NCBI RefSeq assembly: GCF_040436405.1
Contig: NZ_AP031575.1
Location: forward strand, 1,430,501 to 1,494,500
Length of the DNA: 64,000 nucleotides
Direction: 5' to 3'
Origin: Marinomonas sp. THO17
GTDB lineage: Bacteria > Pseudomonadota > Gammaproteobacteria > Pseudomonadales > Marinomonadaceae
The position numbers and the translations under genes were made by a program. Under the pieces are notes generated by a model that saw only the letters and a list, made by a program, of their open reading frames with translations, had not been told where the DNA came from and ran no database searches. Positions 36,596 to 45,027 of this stretch are shown here, in pieces. The number at the start of each line of letters is the position of its first letter. The first letter of the stretch is position 1.

Positions 36596-37330
36596 ATGAA
36601 AATTGGCATTTTAGCCGCTGGCAATACACCAGAAAGTTTACAAGATCGTTATCCTGCTTATGCGCAGATGTTTATCGAACAAATTAGTGACATTGATCCT
36701 CAGCTTGAGTTTGAGGTTTTTGATGTCCGTTTAAATGAGTTTCCAAAAGATTGCCAAGTCTGTGATGCTTGGTTAATCACTGGCTCAAGAGCGGATGCCT
36801 ACTCAGATGAAGAATGGATCCTCAATTTATGTGATCTTATTCGCGACATAGACCAACATGGACAAACTCTGGTTGGGATTTGCTTCGGACACCAAGTCAT
36901 AGCACGCGCACTCGGTGGAAAGGTTGAAAAATATTCTGCGGGATGGGGTGTTGGGATACACCATTATCAACTTTCAGAGCATGTTAGTCTTCCTCACAAT
37001 TTATCAGCCAAAGAGGTTGCGATTTGCGCCTTTCATCAAGATCAGGTAGTAGAAAAACCCAACAAAATGCAAACCTTTCTCAGTTCAGAGTTTTGCCAGC
37101 ATGCTGGCCTGATTTTTCAAGACCAAATACTGACCTTCCAAGCACACCCTGAATTTTCCAAAGCATACGAAACCGAACTGGTGAAACTCTATGATGGTAT
37201 TACTCTTTCAGCAGAAGTCGTCTCGAAAGCTCACCAAAGCATTGCAAACTACACACTAGACAGCGAGCACCTAATGGCATGGATTACCGATTTTTTAAAA
37301 GCTGACAAAAGAGCCAGTAAATCGAGCTAA
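36596..37330 (+). CDS. Class I glutamine amidotransferase-like protein
   Basis: About 244 aa from the ATG at 36596, where the family start MKIGILAAGNTPESL begins; upstream in-frame TTG (36578) and ATG (36584) codons are alternatives. It is a stand-alone GATase-1 domain with the nucleophile Cys in VGICFGHQVIARAL and the His/Glu pair in FQAHPEFS. It follows potI by 26 bases and probably belongs to that operon. PuuD, the gamma-glutamyl-GABA hydrolase that ends the Puu pathway, belongs to the same superfamily, but this protein's GICFGHQ pattern is of the GMP-synthase-like branch, so taking over PuuD's role is only a possibility. Confidence 0.85.
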   Translation: MKIGILAAGNTPESLQDRYPAYAQMFIEQISDIDPQLEFEVFDVRLNEFPKDCQVCDAWLITGSRADAYSDEEWILNLCDLIRDIDQHGQTLVGICFGHQVIARALGGKVEKYSAGWGVGIHHYQLSEHVSLPHNLSAKEVAICAFHQDQVVEKPNKMQTFLSSEFCQHAGLIFQDQILTFQAHPEFSKAYETELVKLYDGITLSAEVVSKAHQSIANYTLDSEHLMAWITDFLKADKRASKSS

Positions 37331-37441
37331 AAAGTGTGAAAAGTTCTTTTTTTGCTTATAAATGCGGCTTTTTGACATAGTTAGGTTCATTATTGTATGA
37401 ATCTGAGATAGGATGATTTTTTATGAATAGAATGTATCACG

Positions 37442-37936
37442 ATGAAAACCGTAATTTATTTCCTAGTCTGCGTTTTCAGTAGTAGCGTATTCAGCACAAC
37501 ACTTTCTCTTTATCAACAATCATTGCCTTTGCCTGATTCGCCACAGGATTACGTAATAGAAATTCAGGGCAAGGGTTATCAGTATGAAGATCTATTAGAA
37601 TTTCCTCTGTATCATGCTCAATTCTCTACCATCTGGCGTGCCTCTGGCGACTTTATCGGACCGAAATTACAAGACCTTTTAGAGGATGCTGGTATTGCTG
37701 ATTTTGAACAAGTCTACTTAGAAGCGACAGACGATTACGCAGTAATTATGCCTCGCCATGCTCCTGATCAGGAAGATGCCATTTTAGCACTCGCTTTAAA
37801 CGGTAAACCTCTAAAAATCAATGATAAAGGCCCATTTTGGCTGGTCTGGCCAAGCCGAGAAGATACACTCAAGTTAAGCGCAAACGAAGGCGATCTTTGG
37901 ATCTGGAGTCTGACCCGTATTACAAAGGTTAAATAA
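37442..37936 (+). CDS. Exported molybdopterin-oxidoreductase-like domain protein
   Basis: A 164-residue periplasmic protein with a signal peptide (MKTVIYFLVCVFSSSVFS). The mature part resembles the small oxidoreductase molybdopterin-binding-like fold (GDFIGPKLQDLLEDAGI, then ATDDYAVIMP and GPFWLVWPSRED), but it lacks a cysteine that could coordinate a molybdenum cofactor, so it probably acts as a ligand-binding module. Its stop codon directly abuts the GTG of the diguanylate cyclase gene, which suggests it works with, or senses for, that protein. Confidence 0.75.
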   Translation: MKTVIYFLVCVFSSSVFSTTLSLYQQSLPLPDSPQDYVIEIQGKGYQYEDLLEFPLYHAQFSTIWRASGDFIGPKLQDLLEDAGIADFEQVYLEATDDYAVIMPRHAPDQEDAILALALNGKPLKINDKGPFWLVWPSREDTLKLSANEGDLWIWSLTRITKVK

Positions 37937-39100
37937 GTGATTTCGTTCAAGCCACAACCAATCAAGCTCCTTATCATTCCTTTTATATTTATTGCTTTGG
38001 TGATGTTGGCGGTTTTTCTGTGGCGTTTTCAACAGGACATTAAAGACATTCATCGACACATTGGTATCACCCCACATGAAATACGCTATCAATTACAGCA
38101 ATCCAATTTACAAGTCGCCCTCATTGAACAAGAAATAAAGCTGACTCAGCAATACGATATAAAAAATTCGAAGTCAGCATTACTCAATCGTATCGAACAA
38201 TTAAAATATCGTTTAGATAATATTCGAGTGGTTTGGAATAAGCTGCAATCTGATCTGGATAAAACCTCATTGAAAGAAGAACTCAATCGCTTTGAAGACA
38301 AGATTAATCAGCTTAAAGTAAACATACAGACAGCTAACTTGCATGATAAAGATCAGCTAAATCAGTTAAATATTTTGATTATGCAAATCAAAATCAACAG
38401 TGCTGCCATGTACAGTCATGGTAGTGATTATATTCGCCTACATACTGACCGCTATGTCAGTAAGCTGTCCCGGATTAACCAAGCAATCAATACACTCATT
38501 GTCATTTTTATCTTACTATTAGCCGTCTTGTCTTATGCACTAACGCTTATCTTTAAACAAAAAACAAATCTCAATAAACTGTCTATTGAAGACCCATTAA
38601 CGGGTTTATTTAATCGCCGACAGTTTAATGATCACATGAGTCTAGCGGTTAATAATTACCATGCACAACAGACCAACTTTGCTCTTATGGTATTCGATAT
38701 TGATTACTTTAAACTGTTTAACGACCAACTTGGTCACATTGCAGGAGACAAAGCTTTACAAGCCATTGCACAACATCTTACGGCACTAAAAAAGCAGTTC
38801 CCTAAAGTGGAGTTTTATCGAGTAGGTGGTGAGGAGTTTGCCTGTCTTTGTTATTTCCAAGATTATCGATACGCTAAAGACTTCGCCGAGACCATTCGAG
38901 CCTCCATTGAAGACTTAAAAATCACCCATTCAACCAGTAAAGTATCTTCTTATATCACTGTTTCAATTGGCATTGCTTACGCTGCGATGCAAGTAGAATT
39001 AACCTCTGATAGCCTTTATTCAACAGCAGACCAAGCTCTATATAAAGCCAAGAAAAAAGGTCGAAACCAAATTTGCTTCTACCAAAATGAATCATCATAA
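37937..39100 (+). CDS. Membrane diguanylate cyclase (GGDEF)
   Basis: A 387-residue protein beginning with GTG immediately after the preceding stop; AAGG lies about nine bases upstream. TM1 (about 12-30), a periplasmic region of about 150 residues rich in Leu/Gln/Asn heptads (likely coiled coil), TM2 (about 180-205), then a GGDEF domain from about 215. The active-site loop reads GGEEF, preceded by DPLTGLFNRRQF and VFDIDYFKLFND, so it should make c-di-GMP from GTP. Co-transcribed with the periplasmic partner upstream. Confidence 0.93.
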   Translation: MISFKPQPIKLLIIPFIFIALVMLAVFLWRFQQDIKDIHRHIGITPHEIRYQLQQSNLQVALIEQEIKLTQQYDIKNSKSALLNRIEQLKYRLDNIRVVWNKLQSDLDKTSLKEELNRFEDKINQLKVNIQTANLHDKDQLNQLNILIMQIKINSAAMYSHGSDYIRLHTDRYVSKLSRINQAINTLIVIFILLLAVLSYALTLIFKQKTNLNKLSIEDPLTGLFNRRQFNDHMSLAVNNYHAQQTNFALMVFDIDYFKLFNDQLGHIAGDKALQAIAQHLTALKKQFPKVEFYRVGGEEFACLCYFQDYRYAKDFAETIRASIEDLKITHSTSKVSSYITVSIGIAYAAMQVELTSDSLYSTADQALYKAKKKGRNQICFYQNESS

Positions 39101-39196
39101 ATGCCGACTAAAGTTCCTCTTCCATCAAGTGTAAAGGCTTAGAACAAATCATCTAATTTCCGTATCAAGACAAGTTTCTATTATTCTTTTTGACTA

Positions 39197-39477
39197 AGGA
39201 AGGTACGAACAAGTCCACTGGCAAGTTTCGCCGTCCAATATAAGCCTATTGGCAAGAAGCTTAACAAAGAATAAAAAGAGCTTAAACCACGCTCGGCAGC
39301 AAGCTCCTGCGCTGCCCTAATGCCCTACATCCATCTAGGTCTCCTTCGGGTCTTTCAGAGAAACGCCCTCTCTTTGTTAAGAGTGATTGAAAGGTATTAA
39401 CATTCCTGCTCACTCTTGCCTTGATAGGCCGTTTCTCTGCTAAGACTGATGTTCAGAAGATTTATTCACACCTTCCT
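39197..39477 (+). mobile_element. MITE, full copy 2 (281 bp), TA-flanked
   Basis: Starts AGGAAGGTACGAACAAGTC and ends in the inverted form (TTCACACCTTCCT); TA flanks both sides (39195-39196 and 39478-39479). It lacks the GTGTGGATAACTC module of other copies but has an extra CTCCTGCGCTGCC...CATCTAGG segment, giving 281 instead of 265 bp. Internal arms CAGAGAAACG / CGTTTCTCTG can pair. No reading frame for a transposase. Its right end supplies the last 12 codons and the stop of the histidine kinase gene. Confidence 0.88.
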
Positions 39478-40864
39478 TAAATAGAATACGTACACACAGT
39501 CCACCATATTGACTTTCTTGCAAAATCAAATCAGCACGATGAAATTCCGTAATCGCTTTTACCAAAGCCAAACCTAACCCTTGACCTTGGCTATTGTGAC
39601 TTCTTCGAAACAAAGGCAGTTGTACTTTATCAAGTAAATCAAGAGGAATTCCTGAACCGTTATCCTCTACCCTGATTTCATTATCTTCTGCTGTTAACCA
39701 AATTTCTGCTTCATCACCAGCATAACGATTTGCATTCTCTAGCAAATTACTCACGGCTTGTATAAGCATTTGACGATCTGCTCGAATCGTTACATGCGAA
39801 AATAATTGTACATGCAAAAGCTTACCTTCTTCCTCTAATGTTTCCTGATACAAGTCTGCAACTGACTCGATGACATTATTTAAAGCTATGAATTCATCTG
39901 CCGGAGCAATTTGCCGATTCGTTAATCGACTAATCCTTTGAATAACATTAAATATTTCAATGATATCATCCACTTTTTTGGAAACTCGATCTAAATCAAG
40001 GGTAGGACTCAGCATTTCAAGTTCATTTTTTAAATGCGTCAATGGAGTTCGCAGTTCGTGAGCAAAATGTTGGGCATGATGTTTAATATGCTGAATGGAT
40101 TGATCAAGCTTTTCCGTCGTACTATCAATACTTGCCATTAGATCATCAAGATCATCTTGGCATTTTTCTGGAGCAAGCCGGATCGCTAAATTCCCTTGTG
40201 CTATCTTACTTAATCCTTGTGAAATCTTAGTTAAGCGTCTTTGCTGGAAGGCACCGAATAAACACCCCCCTATAATAGAAACAAGGATCAACAAAACACC
40301 AATTGGCCAAACAATGACTGGAATCAAATCGAGCACATCTTCCGCTTCGTCAATGGGCATATAAACGGCAATTTTTCCACCGACCACATCCGTCACATAA
40401 ACACGCCACCTGTTCAGATGCTGATAATCCTCTTTCGTAGCCTCATGCTGTAGGACCAACATACTATTTAAGCCCTGTTCTGTACCACTCTTTAACCACC
40501 TTAAATATCGTGCATCAAACAACGCCTCATCGTTCATTGTAAAAAAGCCGGTTTGATTAAAGACTGCAGATTTTACTGTCCCGTACACTTTAGATTGGTA
40601 GGAGCGAAAAGCATCAAATCGATTCTCTATGGGTATTTGTTCATCTTGAGCATACCAATTAGGCATTCCATTTGAGAGGGTAAAAGATTCTTTCAAATCT
40701 TGAGCATAGAATTCCAGTTCTTCATCTATGTCTTGACGAGTTTGAGAGGTGATTTGTTGTTGAAGAAACCAGCTTGCAAGTATTAAAACGACGATAAAAA
40801 AAACGGATTGTAGCAAGGCATAACGCACACCACTCATCCGAAATAGTGCCTTAACCAAATACAT
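39440..40864 (-). CDS. Sensor histidine kinase with element-derived C-terminus
   Basis: About 474 aa from the ATG at 40864 (GGAG six bases upstream; the start overlaps the response-regulator stop by 14 bases). Order: TM1 (about 12-32), periplasmic sensor region, TM2 (about 175-197), HAMP, HisKA with the phospho-accepting His in HFAHELRTPLTH, then HATPase with NLLENANRY and DNGSGIP. The last 12 residues (KEGVNKSSEHQS) are encoded by the right end of the MITE; removing the element and one TA gives the ending ...RILFSQKE and stop. The catalytic domain is complete, so it is probably still active. Confidence 0.93.
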   Translation of the reverse strand: MYLVKALFRMSGVRYALLQSVFFIVVLILASWFLQQQITSQTRQDIDEELEFYAQDLKESFTLSNGMPNWYAQDEQIPIENRFDAFRSYQSKVYGTVKSAVFNQTGFFTMNDEALFDARYLRWLKSGTEQGLNSMLVLQHEATKEDYQHLNRWRVYVTDVVGGKIAVYMPIDEAEDVLDLIPVIVWPIGVLLILVSIIGGCLFGAFQQRRLTKISQGLSKIAQGNLAIRLAPEKCQDDLDDLMASIDSTTEKLDQSIQHIKHHAQHFAHELRTPLTHLKNELEMLSPTLDLDRVSKKVDDIIEIFNVIQRISRLTNRQIAPADEFIALNNVIESVADLYQETLEEEGKLLHVQLFSHVTIRADRQMLIQAVSNLLENANRYAGDEAEIWLTAEDNEIRVEDNGSGIPLDLLDKVQLPLFRRSHNSQGQGLGLALVKAITEFHRADLILQESQYGGLCVRILFKEGVNKSSEHQS

Positions 40865-41531
40865 ACCCTGCTCCACGCACAGTTTCAATCAAGGAGGTTG
40901 AAAAAGGTTTATCAATTTTCGCCCTTAAACGACTCACATGGGTTTCAACAATACTACTAGAGGGATTAAAGTCGATATTCCATACTCGCTCCAACAACAT
41001 AGACTTTGTCATTACACGACCTGGATTGCGCATAAAGACTTCTAACAAACGAACCTCTTTCGTATTAAGCAAAATCTTTTGCTGCGCTCTTTGGCATTGA
41101 AAAGACAATAAATCCAGCTCAATGTCTTTGTGTCGTAAAACCATCGCCTGAGAAACATCATCAGACTCAACGAACACTCTTCGTCCTAAGGCATTAACAC
41201 GAGCCAACAACTCAGACAAAGCAAACGGCTTAGCAAGATAATCATCGGCTCCAGCGTTTAAACCTGCGACTTTATCCTCGATATCAGCAAGAGCCGTTAA
41301 CATGATTGCGGGCGTCTTCACTTTCGCACTACGCAATGCCTTCAATACACTCAGTCCATCTAGATCCGGTATCATCCAATCCAAAATTAAAACTTGATAC
41401 TCTCGTGTTGTCGCCGCAATTAAAGCTTCTTTTCCTTTAGCAAAGCCATCTACAAGATGACCAGCCGAGGTCAAACTTGTTAATAACCAATCTCGTATTT
41501 CTTTATCGTCTTCGAGTACTAATAATTGCAT
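40851..41531 (-). CDS. OmpR/PhoB-family response regulator
   Basis: About 226 aa from the ATG at 41531; the longest frame to 41630 adds 33 residues ahead of the receiver start MQLLVLEDDKEIRD and is unlikely. Receiver domain with acidic pocket EDD, phospho-acceptor Asp in LILDWMIPD, Thr in MLTAL and Lys in LAKPFA; then a winged-helix domain (LLEVFMRNPGRVMTKSMLL, IVETHVSRLRAKI). It pairs with the overlapping histidine kinase. Matching TTACA-N4-TGTAA sites lie upstream of this gene and of the PepSY gene, suggesting autoregulation. Confidence 0.94.
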   Translation of the reverse strand: MQLLVLEDDKEIRDWLLTSLTSAGHLVDGFAKGKEALIAATTREYQVLILDWMIPDLDGLSVLKALRSAKVKTPAIMLTALADIEDKVAGLNAGADDYLAKPFALSELLARVNALGRRVFVESDDVSQAMVLRHKDIELDLLSFQCQRAQQKILLNTKEVRLLEVFMRNPGRVMTKSMLLERVWNIDFNPSSSIVETHVSRLRAKIDKPFSTSLIETVRGAGYVFG

Positions 41532-41690
41532 TGAATTACCATAAAAAAAGAAAAACCATTCATTCTTCGCTCTTATCACCAAAGTCAATAAAACGAATGT
41601 AGTTTCAAAAACGAACCCTTTCAATCTCAAGGAAAGAAATAAGCTTCTAACAAAACAATTCCAAACAAAAAGAAGTTATGAGCAAAACCA

Positions 41691-41706
41691 GTTACACGAC
41701 TGTAAC
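41691..41706. promoter_or_regulatory. Inverted-repeat operator candidate upstream of the response regulator gene
   Basis: GTTACACGACTGTAAC, a 6-bp perfect inverted repeat with 4-base spacer, 160 bases upstream of the response-regulator start. It shares the TTACA-N4-TGTAA core with a larger palindrome at 42237-42258. Confidence 0.55.
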
Positions 41707-41765
41707 AATAGGTATATTCATAACTTCTGCATATATCAATAGATTTAATTAAGCAAAAGACTCTG

Positions 41766-42161
41766 CTAAAACAAAGCATCTTCTTCCATAAAATCAATCA
41801 CTTCGTTCTCACTTTGCATCAGAGTAAGAATAAAGTCCATCCAAGTCTCATCCATGACTTTTACACGATTACTGGCCAACAATTCACCATTCAGACCATC
41901 AATCACTAAAGTTGATACCCCTAGCTCACTGCTCAAACTTACAATAAAAACGGGGTGCTCCAGATCATAATCCAAACTTGCCACCGTGACTCTGCCTTTT
42001 TCTTCACCTTGCGCTTTTTTAATCGCCTCTATCATAGATAATTTTGGCTCAAGCAGCTCAATTTCCTCATGTTTGATACTTTCTACATCGGAACCTTGTG
42101 CAGCAATTGCCATATTTGAAAAGGCCAAGAGTGCGAATAGCGTCAATAAAGCGTGTTTCAT
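41766..42161 (-). CDS. Exported PepSY-domain protein
   Basis: A 131-residue periplasmic protein: signal peptide MKHALLTLFALLAFSNMAIA, then a PepSY domain (MIEAIKKAQGEEKGRVTVASLDY...PVFIVSL...LVIDGLNGELLAS). The C-terminal 40 residues are acidic (SENEVIDFMEEDALF). PepSY proteins are often encoded beside OmpR-type two-component systems and are thought to modulate them or a periplasmic protease. Here it lies 235 bases upstream of the response regulator in the same orientation, with related operator-like palindromes before both. Confidence 0.88.
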   Translation of the reverse strand: MKHALLTLFALLAFSNMAIAAQGSDVESIKHEEIELLEPKLSMIEAIKKAQGEEKGRVTVASLDYDLEHPVFIVSLSSELGVSTLVIDGLNGELLASNRVKVMDETWMDFILTLMQSENEVIDFMEEDALF

Positions 42162-42236
42162 TGGTATCTCCTACAATTTAATGTCAGTGTCGACATTGCA
42201 GAGCTTACCCATGAAACCTCACCATTTTTATTCTGC

Positions 42237-42258
42237 AAGTTTACAAATTTGTAAACTT
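42237..42258. promoter_or_regulatory. 22-bp perfect palindrome upstream of the PepSY gene and ypfH
   Basis: A perfect 22-bp palindrome with core TTTACAAATTTGTAAA, 76-97 bases upstream of the PepSY start and about 105 bases upstream of the divergent esterase gene. Its centre contains TTACA-N4-TGTAA, as does the site at 41691-41706. No T-run follows, so it looks like an operator. Confidence 0.6.
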
Positions 42259-42362
42259 AAGCATTTCTTTAATGGAAATAATGACTTTCAAAAAAAGCTA
42301 TTTATTTACTACTTTATAACTTTTAGAGTTGGGCAAGTTTCATATAAATAGGACAATGAATC

Positions 42363-42983
42363 ATGCCCTCTATTGTTATTCACACTTCATCCTCACCCAC
42401 TCATTTATTTTTACTATTCCACGGAGTCGGTGCAACGCCACAAAGTCTTGAACCACTAGGTAAGCTCATTGCGTTAGATCATCCTAATGCTGCAGTTGTA
42501 TCAGTAGAGGCCCCCGAAGTGTCCGACCTTGGACAAGGTTTTCAATGGTTTTCTATAAAGGGTGTCACAGAAAAAAATCGCCTTTCACGGATCGAAAAAG
42601 CACTACCAAGCTTTGTTGAATGCGTACAATCTTGGCAAGCTGAATTTCAGGCTTCCTATCAGAACACTTGTTTAATTGGCTTTTCCCAAGGCGCCATTAT
42701 GTCATTGTCCTCAAGTCAGCTTTCCTCATCTAGTCTGGCCTCAAGGATTATTTCGTTATCTGGACGCTTTGCCACATTACCGCAAATTGCTCCTAAGGAG
42801 ACTCAAATTATCTTTTTCCACGGTGAAAATGACGAAATTATTAATATAGAATTTGCGAAAAATGCCTATCATGCACTGGTTGCTTTAGGGGCAGATACCG
42901 AATTACACACTATTCCCCAATTAGGCCATGCCATTACTCAAGCAGAGGCTGATAAGTTACTGTCTTTGTTGAAACAAAATTAA
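42363..42983 (+). CDS. ypfH: YpfH-type esterase
   Basis: A 206-residue alpha/beta hydrolase of the phospholipase/carboxylesterase (YpfH) group. The oxyanion segment FLLFHGVGATPQSLEPLG, nucleophile Ser in LIGFSQGAIM, Asp in FHGENDEIINIEFA and His in QLGHAITQAEAD make the complete triad. No signal peptide, so cytosolic. The family hydrolyses short acyl esters; the natural substrate is unknown. Divergent from the PepSY gene and followed by a terminator shared with the sugar transporter. Confidence 0.88.
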   Translation: MPSIVIHTSSSPTHLFLLFHGVGATPQSLEPLGKLIALDHPNAAVVSVEAPEVSDLGQGFQWFSIKGVTEKNRLSRIEKALPSFVECVQSWQAEFQASYQNTCLIGFSQGAIMSLSSSQLSSSSLASRIISLSGRFATLPQIAPKETQIIFFHGENDEIINIEFAKNAYHALVALGADTELHTIPQLGHAITQAEADKLLSLLKQN

Positions 42984-42986
42984 TAC

Positions 42987-43013
42987 AAAAAAAGGGGCAA
43001 AAATGCCCCTTTT
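42987..43013. terminator. Bidirectional terminator between ypfH and the sugar transporter
   Basis: Stem AAAAGGGGCA / TGCCCCTTTT with a 4-base A loop, flanked by A and T runs; serves both convergent genes. Confidence 0.9.
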
Positions 43014-43047
43014 CAATCAATATAAAGCCTACTGAATCACAATAGTA

Positions 43048-43827
43048 TTAAATGGTGCCTTCTAAAGACCCTTCTAACTGAGCCAGCTCTTGACCACCAG
43101 CCATCAAATCTTGAAGTTCCTCAGAAGTGATTTCACCTCTTGCAGCTGTACCTAAAGTTTTACCTCGATTCAAGACGGTAAAACGATCCCCTACAGCCAA
43201 TGCATGTCGAACGTTGTGGCTAATGAATACCACACCCACGCCCTGCTTGCGCACCTTGTCTATGGTTGCTAATACATTTGAGGTTTGACGTACCCCCAAT
43301 GCAGAAGTTGGTTCATCTAGAATCAACACTTTAGCACCGAAATACACAGCACGAGCAATGGCAACTGTTTGGCGCTCACCGCCAGACAAGGTGCCCACTG
43401 CCTGATCAGCACTGCGCAAGTTAATGCCCATTTTTTTCATTTCCGTCATGGTGATTTCATCAGCCAACTCGGTATCATAACGTTTCCATAGGAACTGACC
43501 TTTGGTTGGCTCACGTCCCATAAAGAAATTACGCGCTACCGACATAAGCGGAATCATGGCCAAATCTTGGTATACACAAGCGATACCAGCCGCCATAGCA
43601 TCACGAGGACTACCAAACTCTACGGGTTTTCCACCCATGAAAATTTGTCCTTGGCTTGGGCGATATACACCAGACATGGTTTTGATAAAAGTAGATTTAC
43701 CCGCGCCGTTATCACCCAATAAACAATGACACTCACCAGGTCGTACATCAAAACTCACGCCATTCAACGCGATGACATTACCAAAGTGCTTTTCAATATT
43801 ATCCATATGAAGAATTGATTCAGACAT
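43048..43827 (-). CDS. CUT2-type sugar ABC transporter, ATP-binding protein
   Basis: A 259-residue ATPase with a single nucleotide-binding domain: Walker [12 protein letters not shown], signature [14 protein letters not shown], Walker [13 protein letters not shown], switch His in [12 protein letters not shown]. Most ribose-type (CUT2) ATPases have two fused domains; single-domain ones occur in FrcA-type fructose systems, which this resembles. Last gene of the operon, directly after the permease with one base between. Confidence 0.92.
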   Translation of the reverse strand: MSESILHMDNIEKHFGNVIALNGVSFDVRPGECHCLLGDNGAGKSTFIKTMSGVYRPSQGQIFMGGKPVEFGSPRDAMAAGIACVYQDLAMIPLMSVARNFFMGREPTKGQFLWKRYDTELADEITMTEMKKMGINLRSADQAVGTLSGGERQTVAIARAVYFGAKVLILDEPTSALGVRQTSNVLATIDKVRKQGVGVVFISHNVRHALAVGDRFTVLNRGKTLGTAARGEITSEELQDLMAGGQELAQLEGSLEGTI

Positions 43828-43828
43828 A

Positions 43829-44935
43829 TTAGCGCTCCCCTGTCACACGTTTACGAATAGCGTTATTAAAAATAACTGCCAACAACAACATTGACCCGAG
43901 GAAAACTTGGAACCAATCCTGATCGATATTAGTGTAGGTCAGACCGATAACCACCATACCGAAGATGATAGATCCGAAGAAAGCGCCAATCGCAGAACCA
44001 TAACCACCAGTAAGCAAACAGCCACCTATTACCGCCGCGATAATGGCTTCAAATTCCTTCATAAAACCACGACGAGCATCAGTACTGCCGGCATCCAGAA
44101 CTTGCGTGATCGCCAGCAGAGCCGCACACGAAGCCGTTAACATAAACAAAGCAATTTTCACTTTACGTACTGGAACACCAGAATTAGATGCAGCAGTTTT
44201 ATCCCCACCCGCAGCAAAAATCCAGTTACCAGCAGGTGTTTTCAACAATACATAGGTTGCGACTCCGGCCAAGACCAAGAACCAAATGATTTCTACAGGG
44301 ATACCTGGTACCTTTGGCAACCCACTACGGAAGGAGTCAATCCATCCCATTGAAGCGGCCCATTGAAAGAAACCTTGGAAAGCATCGCCACTAAAGAAAG
44401 GCACCAACGGATCACCTGCAACGGCATCTCGTACACCACGCAGCTGAGTTGAACCACCAGTCGCTGCCTTTAAGCCAACTAATGACAAGCCACGTAAGAT
44501 AAATAAAAATGCCAGTGTCACGATAAAAGATGGTAAGCCAGTTCTGAGAACAATTTGTCCATTTATTGCGCCTACACCAGCACAGAAAGCCAAAGTAACA
44601 GGGATGGCTAGGATCAAAGGAAGATCAACATTGACAACACAAAAGCCAAATACTAAACCCGCAAATGCCACCATAGAGCCGATAGAAAGGTCAAACTCAC
44701 CACCTATCATCAATAATGCTGCAGCAATTGCCAAAATACCTAATTGTGCTGCTGGCGATAGGATGTTCATGATTCCAGATAAGGTAAACATTGAGCCATC
44801 AGCGGTAAACATAAAAAAGATTGCAACAAGTAAAGCTCCTGCCACGGCTCCAAGCTCTGGTCGTTTCATTAGACGAGCTACGCGGCTTTCTTCCTTTAAT
44901 CGTTCATCAACTGTCGAGTCATTCTCTAGTGACAT
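43829..44935 (-). CDS. CUT2-type sugar ABC transporter, permease
   Basis: About 368 aa from the ATG at 44935 (GGAGGA just upstream); the upstream ATG at 44953 would place the ribosome-binding site inside the gene. A polytopic permease of the RbsC/FrcC family with about ten helices and the conserved cytoplasmic segment [21 protein letters not shown] periplasmic loop of about 45 residues (near [15 protein letters not shown]) matches the FrcC-like branch. Pairs with the neighbouring ATPase and binding protein. Confidence 0.92.
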   Translation of the reverse strand: MSLENDSTVDERLKEESRVARLMKRPELGAVAGALLVAIFFMFTADGSMFTLSGIMNILSPAAQLGILAIAAALLMIGGEFDLSIGSMVAFAGLVFGFCVVNVDLPLILAIPVTLAFCAGVGAINGQIVLRTGLPSFIVTLAFLFILRGLSLVGLKAATGGSTQLRGVRDAVAGDPLVPFFSGDAFQGFFQWAASMGWIDSFRSGLPKVPGIPVEIIWFLVLAGVATYVLLKTPAGNWIFAAGGDKTAASNSGVPVRKVKIALFMLTASCAALLAITQVLDAGSTDARRGFMKEFEAIIAAVIGGCLLTGGYGSAIGAFFGSIIFGMVVIGLTYTNIDQDWFQVFLGSMLLLAVIFNNAIRKRVTGER

Positions 44936-45027
44936 AAATCCTCCGGAACGCATTCAGTAAAACTGAAACGGAATACATTAAGGTGTGAAATAGGAAGGCC
45001 ATAAAGCCTTCCTAGTTTATAGAAGTA

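Noticed and set aside
42237-42258. The 22-bp palindrome as a terminator
   Set aside because: It lies upstream of both neighbouring genes, is AT-rich with no loop and has no T-run.
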